Below, piece after piece: positions 48,930 to 58,869 of a stretch of 64,000 nt of DNA. The DNA is taken from the NCBI GenBank assembly GCA_964017065.1, contig OZ024787.1, positions 8,169,899-8,233,898 on the forward strand. The letters run 5' to 3'. Position 1 is the first letter of the stretch; each line of letters opens with the position of its first letter. A model generated the notes under the pieces. The model was given only the letters and a program-made list of their open reading frames with translations, did not search any database and was not told the origin of the DNA. The translations under genes and the position numbers were made by a program. Source of the stretch: Haliclona indistincta. Its lineage: Eukaryota; Porifera; Demospongiae; Haplosclerida; Chalinidae.

Positions 48930-49298
48930 CCAGATAAATATTGATGATATCATAGCTACCATAGAAGCACTAACAGGTGATTGGCAAGAAGTGACTCTGG
49001 CGTACGGTACATGTGAGACTGAGTGAGGACATCGATATGGATATAGGAGGTAGGGTGACACACCCACAATACCGTAAAATGCTCTTACAAGGACACGTAG
49101 CTTTAGAAAGCCATGGATTAGCCGCTCGCGCAAGGCTTGCCAGCACAAAAAAACGTCTTCATAGGACTATAGATTCAGTGAAGAAGCTGCAAAGTGCACT
49201 TTTGTGGCGAATTTCGAGCGGTGAGACGTAAACAAGCGTGTTTTTATCCACACACAAACATAACCCTACGCATAACCCTAGCGCATACTGCGCACGGG
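48930..49298 (-). mobile_element. TA-flanked MITE, family 1 copy 3 (truncated)
   Basis: Ends GCGCACGGG before TA (49299-49300), as the other family copies do. Its body (TGAGTGAGGACATCGATATGG, then CAAGGACACGTAGCTTTAG) matches 970-1130 in reverse. The other end is missing or decayed near 48930, just after the gene D stop codon. Confidence 0.7.
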
Positions 49299-49429
49299 TA
49301 ATTAGTTGGAATCAGCATATCTGAAAACATTGGGGTGGTTTTTAGCCACTTTAACGGGGACGGTACAAAACCTGGACTCTGGACTGGACTGGACTGGACT
49401 GGACTGGACTCAAAAATAGACCGTGTTTA

Positions 49430-49969
49430 GGGTGTGTCTAATATAAAGCTACGCCTACAATACTATTTTGCTCTCAAGATACCTGCTGCGACGCTGTAAT
49501 GGGGAGATGGTAAAAACAGAAACGGGAAGCGAGGAAATGGGAAATAAGAAACGGCGCCATTATTGCACTAGAAACTACTATATCCTAAACCAAACCCAAG
49601 ACCCTAAAAACCTTCGCCTAACAGCGCCCAGTATGGACCTAAACGGCGCCAGCATAGACCTAACGGCGCCAGCATGGACCTAACGGCGCCAGCATGGACC
49701 TAACAGCGCCCAGTATTCGCCTAACATGCCATAATAGTACTGGGCGCCGTTAGGTCCATGCTGGAGCCGTTAGGTCCATACTGGGCACTGTTAGGCGAAG
49801 GTTTTTAGGGTCTTGGGTTTAGGATTTAGTAGTTTATAGTGCAATAATGTCGCCGTTTCTTATTTCCCGTTTCCTCGTTTTCCGTTCCTGGTTTTACCAG
49901 TACCATTTTACACCGTCCTGGCCTGAAGAAAATAGTGTTGTGGGCGTGGCTTTATATTAGTTACACCCC
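49430..49969. mobile_element. TA-targeted foldback MITE nested in the left terminal repeat
   Basis: Ends GGGTGTGTCTAATATAAAGC and, inverted, GGGGTGTAACTAATATAAAGC. It interrupts the terminal repeat at a TA (49428-49429), whereas the right-hand terminal repeat (63540-63550) has the uninterrupted GTGTTTATGCACC. The arms continue inward to CCTAAAAACCTTCGCCTAAC and its inverse, and the centre holds repeats of TAACGGCGCCAGCATGGACC in both orientations. Confidence 0.75.
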
Positions 49970-50037
49970 TAATGCACCTATCAATGTCACGCCCCACTCC
50001 CCCCAATAGGGGGAAGGTGGGGATTTGATCGTTGGTG

Positions 50038-50150
50038 TCATATAGGTTTGTCATCCACCTCCAGAATAGTACCGGAAATAGCTCCAAAATAGGACCGGAA
50101 GGGGCATGTGCTGTCATCCCAAAGCTCCAGAATAGGACCGGAAGCCGCTG
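50038..50150 (-). repeat. CCGGTCCTATTTTGGAGCT repeat block, minus copy
   Basis: Several near-copies of TTCCGGTCCTATTCTGGAGCT followed by GGTGGATGACAAAC. The conceptual translation FRSYFGAISG-ILEVDD is open, but the same block in the opposite orientation at 58205-58325 suggests a repeat rather than a gene. The longer ORF containing it (50038-50424) has no recognisable domain. Confidence 0.5.
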
Positions 50151-50462
50151 CTATGAATGCTAAAGCATAGATATTGGCTAACGGTCTTCGTCTTGTGCTG
50201 AAGACGCTGCTAGATCTATTATCGTAGCTACACTGAGAATGTGGCGTCATCACACTGCCTGCCTGTCGACTGAGCATGAGACCGCGGTGACGCGGGCACT
50301 GCCATCGTGGCGGCATACTCCCTGCCGTGGCTTGTACTGGCTCAGCTGCATGGTCTTCAGCGTTTTCAACTAGTAACGCGGCAAACGCCATCTTGACGTG
50401 CTCCACAGTCTGTGGACTACACAATGACCCTGAGCACTAACACTCAGGAAACTAATGCACTC

Positions 50463-52195
50463 TCATGTGTGAGAATGCTGTGATGCCACTAAAATGAAAA
50501 AAATGCACTCCCATAAGGATCTTGGGTCAGAAGTGCAGTAAGCTGCATAGTAATCCAGTAGACTTGGTGTGTGAGAATGCTGTGATGCCACTAAAACGAG
50601 AAAATGCACTCTCATGAGGATCTTGGTTGTGAAGTGCACCAAGTTGCATAGTAATCCAGTAGACTTGGTGTGTGAGAATGCTGTGATGCCACTAAATCGA
50701 GAAAATGCATTCTCATGAGGATCTTGGGTCTGAAGTGCACCAACTTGCATAGTAATCTAGTAGACTTGGTGTGTGAGAATGCTGTGATGCCACTAAATCG
50801 AGAAAATGCACTCTCATGAGGATCTTGGTTGTGAAGTGCACCAACTTGCATAGTAATCTAGTAGACTTGGTGTGTGAGAATGCAGTGATGCCACTAAATC
50901 GAGAAAATGCACTCTCATGAGGATCTTGGTTGTGAAGTGCACCAACTTGCATAGTAATCTAGTAGACTTGGTGTGTGAGAATGCTGTGATGCCACTAAAT
51001 TGAGAAAATGCACTCTCATGAGGATCTTGGTTGTGAAGTGCACCAACTTGCATAGTAATCTAGTAGACTTGGTGTGTGAGAATGCTGTGATGCCACTAAA
51101 TCGAGAAAATGCACTCTCATGAGGATCTTGGTTGTGAAGTGCGCCAACTTGCATAATAATCCAGTAGACTTGGTGTGTGAGAATGCTGTGATGCCACTAA
51201 ATCGAGAAAATGCACTCTCATGAGGATCTTGGTTGTGAAGTGCGCCAACTTGCATAATAATCCAGTAGACTTGGTGTGTGAGAATGTTGTGATGCCACTA
51301 AATCGAGAAAATGCATTCTCATGAGGATCTTGGGTCTGAAGTGCACCAAGTTGCATAGTAATCCAGTAGACTTGGTGTGTGAGAATGCTGTGATGCCACT
51401 AAATCGAGAAAATGCACTCTCATGAGGATCTTGGTTGTGAAGTGCGCCAACTTGCATAATAATCCAGTAGACTTGGTGTGTGAGAATGTTGTGATGCCAC
51501 TAAATCGAGAAAATGCATTCTCATGAGGATCTTGGGTCTGAAGTGCACCAAGTTGCATAGTAATCCAGTAGACTTGGTGTGTGAGAATGCTGTGATGCCA
51601 CTAAATCGAGAAAATGCACTCTCATGAGGATCTTGGTTGTGAAGTGCACCAAGTTGCATAGTAATCTAGTAGACTTGGTGTGTGAGAATGCTGTGATGCC
51701 ACTAAATCGAGAAAATGCATTCTCATGAGGATCTTGGATGTGAAGTGCACCAAGTTGCATAGTAATCTAGTAGACTTGGTGTGTGAGAATGCTGTGATGC
51801 CACTAAATCGAGAAAATGCACTCTCATGAGGATCTTGGATGTGAAGTGCACCAAGTTGCATAGTAATCTAGTAGACTTGGTGTGGTAGAGTGCTGTGATG
51901 CCACTAAAACAAGAAAATGCACTCTCATGAGGATCTTGGGTCTGAAGTGCACCAAGTTGCATAGTAATCTAGTAGACTTGGTGTGGTAGAATGCTGTGAT
52001 GCCACTAAAACGAGAAAATGCACTCTCATGAGGATCTTGGATGTGAAGTGCACCAACTTGCATAGTAATCTAGTAGACTTGGTGTGGTAGAGTGCTGTGA
52101 TGCCACTAAAACAAGAAAATGCACTCTCATGAGGATCTTGGGTCTGGAGTGCACTAGTAATCTATATAGTAGACTTGGTGTGTGAGAATGCTGTA
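50463..52195. repeat. 101-bp satellite, about 17 tandem units
   Basis: The period is exactly 101 bp for most units (motif TAGACTTGGTGTGTGAGAATG ... CTCATGAGGATCTTGG ... AAGTGCACC). Adjacent units differ at a few positions (for example GGGTC versus GGTTG after GATCTT, CAACTT versus CAAGTT), giving higher-order patterns. Because 101 is not a multiple of three, the overlapping minus-strand 79-residue ORFs that recur every 101 bp are artefacts of the repeat. Confidence 0.95.
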
Positions 52196-53961
52196 ATAGA
52201 GTGATGATATAGGTACTCACTACTACTTCGCATGATACAGTAACATCATTTAGTTGATCAAAAGAGAGTAAAAATTATTAGTCAAATTTAATGTACAAAA
52301 TAACAGTTCTTCATTTGTTTTGGACAATGTTAACATCACACGTACAGCTGTAGGAAATCGGCTTCCTGATCAGGACCTGCATGCAAATAAAGTAGTATAA
52401 TAAGACGACAAGGACATATCTTACTATAGTGAGAAGAAGTAAGGTGGAATAGCGAAAGTGGGTAATTCACCACATATTATGCAAGTGTGATGTGTGCGGG
52501 TGCAAATTATTAATATTTTTTTAGCGAAAAGTAAGTAGGTGGAGTACTTAAGAGATAAATTTAGGTTCTGTACTGTGAAATGACATAAACGGGAGTACCA
52601 TATACTGATGTGTTACTCACTTATAGGCATAGTATAAAATGGCATCATCAGGCATGCTGTATCAAGTCACTTTAAAAAGGCAACACAAAGACCTATTAGA
52701 TTATTTACCAATGCATGCTATTCTATGGACACTTACAGAAAACATGTTCAATAGTATGTGGCACTGACTTTCTACATGTACAATCAGAAATATTTGGCTA
52801 AATTGACATGCAGGCATCACAAAATGCCTATGAAATTATATAGATCTTTCAATTTTAAAACTAGACATGGCCACTTGTTACATTAACGCATGAATAAGCA
52901 TTCCTACTATGTGCACTCAGTGTTTGCAGAGATTCTTTATGCATAGAGGTCTCTTTTTGAATTGATAGTTTGTACTGCTGACAGCCATTACTAGTTATGT
53001 GGCTCTGCTCTTTCATACACTTTTGTTCACAGACTCATATGTACTCCGACATGTTTGCAGACTTGTTGCTTCCTCTTGCCATGTGGAAATTACCTTGAGT
53101 TTGCCAGTGACTACACATGTATATACGCTTAACAAGAAATGACTACGGTTATATAGTAGATTTAATTTCTTGCATGCAATGGTAAAAACAAACAGACTCA
53201 AAATAGACTGTAATGAACATTACATAACACCACACTTGTAATCATCACCACAGTTTTAGGACATAAATTATCATGAGAGTATACCAGCATGGTAACAGTG
53301 CAAGTCATTACCAGTGTAAAAAGAAAGCAATAGTAGACAGTATGTTAGTGAGATAATACTCTCAATAGAGAGGGGTTGTGCCACTTGTGAGGAAGTACGT
53401 CACTATAAGTAAACACACATTTATTGTCATAGTATACAGGTTGCCACTAGGAAGTGAGCTAGGCCACATATAGCATGCGCTGACATACAGCTAGGTAAGT
53501 ATAATATTTCATGTATGGTTCCATGTAGCCCACCATGGCTCATGTTGATATCATCTACAAACTGGATCAGCGCAAGCATGGATCAGTCAAGCGCACAATT
53601 TTCAGTCAGTGTCTGGCCCTTTGTGTACACTTACACTGCATGTTCCATCAGTCAGCAATGCGTGGACCCTAAAATTATTTTGTCAGAACAGTTGCTTGTT
53701 ACTGGTTCAAATCATTGTTGAGATGACATTATTAATAATAATAATAACAATGAGCACTTAAAGAGGTCAACAAGGTTGAATATAGTAATGATCTGATCTT
53801 TAGATTGTAGCCACAGCTCCTGCAGGTGTTCAAAAAGAGAAAGGAGTGATTAGAAGTAGACACTGCACCATCAGTGACTCTACAATAGTCTACAAATGGT
53901 AACAGTTACCATAGTTACGGCTATAAAGAACTATTAAACTATGTCTTTGACCATACGTATT
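52196..53961. other. AT-rich stretch without a recognised gene
   Basis: About 1.8 kb with no coding exon chain. Only short ORFs without similarity between them or to known motifs. A TAATAATAATAATAAC simple repeat occurs near 53732-53748. Confidence 0.4.
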
Positions 53962-54058
53962 ACTTAATGTAGGTAAGGAGTGCTCTACGTGATTTATGGC
54001 ACGAGACCACAGCCCGAGTGCCATAAATCACGTAGAGCACGACTTACCTACATTAAGT
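53962..54058. repeat. 97-nt near-perfect hairpin
   Basis: ACTTAATGTAGGTAAG and GTGCTCTACGTGATTTATGGCAC on the left pair with GTGCCATAAATCACGTAGAGCAC and CTTACCTACATTAAGT on the right, about 42 paired bases around a 14-nt loop with one internal mismatch. It could be a tiny foldback element or a miRNA-like precursor. The long, nearly perfect stem favours a foldback element. Confidence 0.8.
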
Positions 54059-54419
54059 GGTTTAAAGTATAATGCCCAGGCAGCAGCTATGTTGCGACAA
54101 GCGATTTCTTGTGAATGGCTGACTCAGCGTGCTATATGGGAATTAAAGCACGTTTAATATAACGCTGATATTGTACGGTGGGCGGGGATCACGAAATACG
54201 TGATTTACAGGAAGCGCGGTGCGTTTGATTCCGGCCTCACATATACTTTAAATCAAGGTAAAGTGCTCTTCTTTGGTGATACATACACTGATATGCAGAT
54301 GCAAACATCCTACACCTTGACACACATGCAAATATTTAACACACAAACACACAGAATTACCAATCATACTCCTCTAGGTTCACAACGACAGCTCATACTC
54401 ATCTGGTTCTCATATTGAA

Positions 54420-56500
54420 TGGCTACAAAAATTGATCGAGAAGAAAAAACAGAGGGTGAGAGGGAGAGCTCGAGAGAGGTAGGAGGAAAGAGAGAGTAGG
54501 TAGAGTAGGTTGAGACACTGTCACACACGCCTGCATACACACACACACACACACACGCACACACGCACACACGCACACACGCACACACGCACACACGCAC
54601 ACACACACACACACACATGCGCACGCGCGCGCGCGCACACACACACACACATACACTGTACTAAGACTTACCACTTATACTGGTCTGGTGGCTACAGGAA
54701 TTGATCAAGAGAGAAAGAGGTTGGACGGAGCTCTGTAGGGAAAAAGAGAGTGGTGGGAGGGAAGAAGAGAGAGAGAGGTGGGAGAAAGAAGAGAGGTGGT
54801 AAAAGAAGGAGGAGAGAGAGGTAGGAGAAAGAGGGAGAGAATGAGAGAGAGAGATGGAGGGAGAAATAGAGGAAGAGAGACGTGGGGATGAAGTAAATGA
54901 GTACAAAACACTGCATCAAAACATACTGATACTTACCCATCATACTCATCTACGCTAATTATCGGGTGGCTATGAGGTAATAATACACATAAATGTGTAA
55001 GAAATCACCGGTGACCCTATGCATAGATAAATACCCCATGTACAGGATAATTGGTAACTGCTCACGTGAGCAAATCCCCCAATACATTTCCACGCGGGCG
55101 TCACCATTCGGGTTATTAGCGCCTATGCAGATCTTGACCACCAGTTAAATAAGCTCAGAGAACGTTGATAGATATGCCAGCGATCGTTTGGCAATGCGTT
55201 AAATTGTGCTGGAAGCTTCTTCGCAGCAGAATTGTCTAAGTCGCCGATTCCACAGCTTAGTATGGGACTAGAAGTCTCTTAAGAAGACAGCTACCTAAGT
55301 GAAAACACTGCTAGGATAAACATGTGGCATCGGTGCGATAGGATAACAACCAATGTAGTTTGAAGAGCGGTTTGCTTGGTTTTGTGGCGTGGCCGAGGTC
55401 GTAGATATGCTGTTTCAATGCGACTGAAACTGTCCGAGTATAATTCTGTGCTCGGTTCTACTTATACAGTTGGAAAGCCTGGTTATTTGCACGTTCGGAA
55501 ACAGTACTATGATGAGTATAATTATCTTAGGCGGCGTTTACACGTAGACGATCAGTCCAAAAACGGGGAAATGTATTCTGATTCAACCCCATCGTTTTTG
55601 CTGCATGTTTACACGGCTCCGTTTGACTGTTTTGCAAGCGGAAGCAAATGAAATGTGGGCGTGTCGTTTTCGTGCGAGCATGCTAACACTCGCTCATACG
55701 CAAGAACCAGCGAAGGAAACGCTATTTTTCCTTGAAAGATGTCGTTTCAGGGCTCGTGCTAGTATTCTCTGCGAGTATGAAGGCTGAGATGTACTCATAT
55801 CAAAAGTGTGTATTAGTTTTTGGTGTTTACACGAGCGTTTTTCATGCCTCCGTTTTCCAAATCTCCACTTAAGTCTCCGTTTTCAAAAGTCTCCGTTTTC
55901 AGGCGAGTTTTCATCGTATGCGTGTAAACGAGAGGCCTAAACGGAGACAAATGTCTGCGTTTTTGCCCGAAATCGTCTTCGTGTAAACGGGGCCTAAGTC
56001 TTGGAGTACTGCAAGCACAAACATGGCCAAGTACGCGGGTTTTGAACAAGTTTGACAAAAATTAACGACGTAACAAGAAACATCAACTTCAGAGAAATTC
56101 AGCCCAAACACTGTTTGTCCGCACTAATGTGCAAAAATCCTATGCAGGACCAATTGGAGCATCCTATACATGATGGGGGTATTTATCTATGCCCTATGAC
56201 AGTCAGCTATGACTGTGTGCAGTTGTGGTAGAGAGAGAAAAGGTGTGTGAGGGAGGTGCATAGAAATGAGAGAGGTGAGAAAGAGCGAGGAAAGAAGAAA
56301 TACAGAGAGATTATGGTGGTGGAGGAAGTGGGAGGAGTGAGAGAGATCTCTAGGAAAGGAAGGAGAGGAGATATAGAATCACTGTCACACATGCACATAC
56401 TGTGACTCGCTTCTCCCATGTTTGGTAGTTACAGAGATCAATCTAGAGAGTGAAAGAATAAACAGAGAGAGGTAGAGAAAAGTGTCACACATACCTATGA
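54420..56500. repeat. Purine-rich repeat region with (AC)n and three diverged long units
   Basis: (AC)n with CG interruptions at 54535-54650. Blocks of GAGAGGGAGAGA follow at 54430-54500, 54715-54890 and 56220-56350. Each begins near a sequence like GGCTACA-GAATTGATC-AGAGA (54420, 54690, 56430), indicating three diverged copies of a longer unit. The ORFs over it are low-complexity. Confidence 0.65.
55526..55998. mobile_element. MITE with CTTAGGC...GTTTACACG inverted ends
   Basis: The left end CTTAGGCGGCGTTTACACG-AGACGAT and the right end (inverted) CTTAGGCCCCGTTTACACGAAGACGAT agree over about 27 bases. Internal subterminal copies of GTTTACACG-GC (55608 and 55830 areas) and repeats of CTCCGTTTTC are present. 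473 bp, no ORF with domains. The target duplication is not clear. Confidence 0.7.
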
Positions 56501-56928
56501 AGTGAGTCTGCCACTGTCTGCAATAATAAGAGACTGCATGATGAGGAACTGTCATGAAGTAAAGCATTAAAATTTTTGCAATGCTGTTCCTGATCATGGC
56601 TGACCTTCATGTGAAGTGTGGTTAAGATTCTCTATCAGTTGTGCACAACAGTGTATCAGTCTGACCATGAGAAGATAAGAGAAACAAAACAAAAGATTAA
56701 TCAACTCCAGCCAATTTATGTGTACGGTCTAGTAACAGAACATAATAATTATAGTGTCATACATAATGTGTTTAACAAGGGGCGGTCGCTCCAATTGGTC
56801 CTGTACTTACATCTGCGACCGCGGTCAAGATTCGGTGATCGAAGCAATCAAGGCCAAATTTCCCCGCTCTGGTCAACATCAAGACACGCTAGAGCTAGCT
56901 AATTAATTACCAAGAGCTGCGTTGCTTG
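56500..56928. other. Interval without a recognised gene
   Basis: A short ORF (56618-56902) has no recognisable domain. The GGACCAATTGGAGC-type sequence near 56148 recurs inverted near 56790 (CTCCAATTGGTCC), bracketing about 640 bp. This may be a further small element, but was not resolved. Confidence 0.3.
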
Positions 56929-57399
56929 TAGTGTTGTAAAAGTAATGGGGTTTAATTTTAGTTTAGTTATTGTTAAAGTAACATTGTTGGCGTCTTTTTA
57001 GTTATAGTTATAATTTGTTAACAAGAAAATTAAGCACATTTTAGCTTTAGTTATTGTGAATTATTGTTATTGTTATTAGCGTGCTATTAGTGTTAGCGAG
57101 ATGTGTTGCTTTTTAATAGAAATAGCAGAATTGCCTTCTTAGCTGTGATAAGGTCTTGAAACATGTTGTATTACAGCAATCACATGAAAAAGATGCTATC
57201 AATCATGTCTCACATGATTGGTTTTTGCATTTTTAATCACTTTACAATAACTAAAATGTTGGTCTAATTTTAGTTTTAGTTATCAATAGTAAAGTTCATT
57301 CTGGTAATATTAGTTATAGTTTGTTATTGTTAACAATAATGATTTGACCCTTACTAAAATAGGTTTTAGTTTTAGTTATTGTTAACATTTACAACACTA
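56929..57399. mobile_element. hAT-like MITE with 8-bp target duplication
   Basis: Terminal inverted repeats TAGTGTTGTAAA / TTTACAACACTA. The 8-bp GTTGCTTG is duplicated exactly at both sides (56921-56928 and 57400-57407). An 8-bp duplication and TAGTG-type ends fit the hAT superfamily. The interior is rich in TTTTAGTTATTGTTA and has no coding capacity. Confidence 0.85.
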
Positions 57400-57407
57400 G
57401 TTGCTTG

Positions 57408-58032
57408 ATGCATATACACTAACACACAGCTCCGCAGTCAGTAAAGCACATACACTAACACACAGCTCAGTCAGTAAAGCACATACACTAACACACTAGT
57501 CTGGGGGCCCGCCCCTTTCGCAACGAGGAAAGGGTCTGGTAAAAACCGTACACAAAAGTCGTGCAGCGGCTGTGCAATGTATTACATAATCATAAACCGC
57601 ATGCGACACCGCGCCCACGCAAACAGCGTATAGACGAGCAGCTGGACAGAGCTGAATGTTAGGACGCCTACGTAAACGTGGTCATTACGTAATTAATGAT
57701 ATGCACTGCATCCTGATTGGGCGCACTATATGAGGTGCCGTCGCACAACTTTTGTGTACGGTTTTTACCAGACCCTTTCCTCGTTGCGAAAGGGGCGGGC
57801 CCCCAGACTACTAACACACAGCTCAGTCAGTAAAGCACATACACTAACACACAGCTCAGTCAGTAAAGCACATACACTAACACACAGCTCAGTCAGTAAA
57901 GCACATACACTAACACACAGCTCAGTCAGTAAAGCACATACACTAACACACAGCTCAGTCAGTAAAGCACATACACTAACACACAGCTCAGTCAGTAAAG
58001 CATACACTAACACACAGCTCAGTCAGTAAAGG
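57408..58032. repeat. 33-bp minisatellite interrupted by a MITE
   Basis: Unit ACACAGCTCAGTCAGTAAAG CACATACACTAAC (33 bp, two to three units left of the insertion and six right of it). As 33 is a multiple of three, an open frame LTHSSVSKAHT repeats on the plus strand; I regard this as incidental. The MITE at 57497-57810 splits the array. Confidence 0.9.
57497..57810. mobile_element. Long-TIR MITE inside the 33-bp minisatellite, 9-bp flanks
   Basis: Inverted ends of about 65 bases start TAGTCTGGGGGCCCGCCCC and contain AACGAGGAAAGGGTCTGGTA, nearly perfect between 57497-57565 and 57743-57810. CTAACACAC lies on both sides (57488-57496 and 57811-57819). A 9-bp duplication with long TIRs fits Mutator-like elements. 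Because the target is itself a tandem repeat containing this word, the duplication is not conclusive. Confidence 0.8.
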
Positions 58033-58179
58033 GCCACGCGTATATACTAAGTAAACCCCATTATACAACATGTATATACCTCAGTGAGCACTAACAGCAC
58101 ACACAACAGCCTGACTGCTCTGCCTCTTGCATATCAGTCCAGGAGATAAACTGAGCCGGAACGCCGCCATTTTTGACAG

Positions 58180-58440
58180 AAAACAATGAGTTTGGCTCAC
58201 ACGAGTGGATTCATAGCGCTCTTCCGGTCCTATCTTGGAGCTGGGCGGACGACAACTCTAGACATCTTCCGGTCCTATTTTGGAGCTATTTCCGGTCCTA
58301 TTCTGGAGGTGGATGACAAACGTCTATCGTTGGTGTTGCTAAATGCCCCCCACCTGGGGGAAAATTTGAATCAAATCCCCCACCTGGGGGACAATTTGAA
58401 TCAACCCCCCAGGGTGATCGACGCGTTTTGAACTCAGCTC
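58180..58440 (+). repeat. CCGGTCCTATTTTGGAGCT repeat block, plus copy, with CCCCCACCTGGGGG units
   Basis: Carries the same FRSYFGAISGPILEVDD-encoding block as 50038-50150 in opposite orientation. It is followed by two tandem units of CCCCCACCTGGGGG-AATTTGAATC and a third partial one. The AAATGCCCC-CACCT word also occurs inverted near 63450 inside the right end of the large element. It opens as an 81-residue ORF at 58186-58431, not recognised. Confidence 0.5.
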
Positions 58441-58869
58441 TGAAATGAACAGCGGGCGTTCACGCGCGAAGATAACCCCGGCATCCATTCCGCGATCCGC
58501 CACGCGCGCAGTAGGAAAACAGTTGCCACGTAAAATCTGTATAATACTCCGCGGTATTAGTTACCGTGTGCCAGAAAAGATCGCTCTGTAGGGTGGCAAG
58601 ACGCTAAAGTCATGTGGATCCGTCGCTCGACAAAACAGCCACAATTTCTCGCAATCCGTTCTGCTACGATACTCGATCGTATGAATATTGAGCTGCATAT
58701 TAACTATGACTTCTCTTTGTGTAGATTTTGGGAATGATGACTGAGCAAAGTTCCAACAAGAAATTGCAGACTAAGAATCAACTAACTGGCTATAGTTTTT
58801 ATTCTGAAGAATTTTATGTCTATAAAATCAAAATACTACAATCATGTAGCTATGTAAAAGAAAACATTA

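Noticed and set aside
50038..50424. 128-residue ORF as a real gene
   Set aside because: Part of it is a repeat block present inverted at 58205-58325, and no conserved domain or splice partners were found. Kept only as a repeat.
50612..52063. Series of 79-residue ORFs every 101 bp on the minus strand
   Set aside because: They are the same satellite unit read in successive frames (101 is not a multiple of three). No start context, no splice structure and no domain.
50463..52195. CRISPR-like array
   Set aside because: The 101-bp units are tandem without unique spacers, and the genome is animal.
55376..55787. Plus-strand ORFs around 55.4-55.8 kb
   Set aside because: The region is largely a MITE with inverted CTTAGGC ends. 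No domain or splice chain.
57730..58029. 99-residue ORF with repeated SVSKAHTLTHS
   Set aside because: It is the 33-bp minisatellite read in frame, joined to the end of a MITE. Repetition alone explains the openness.
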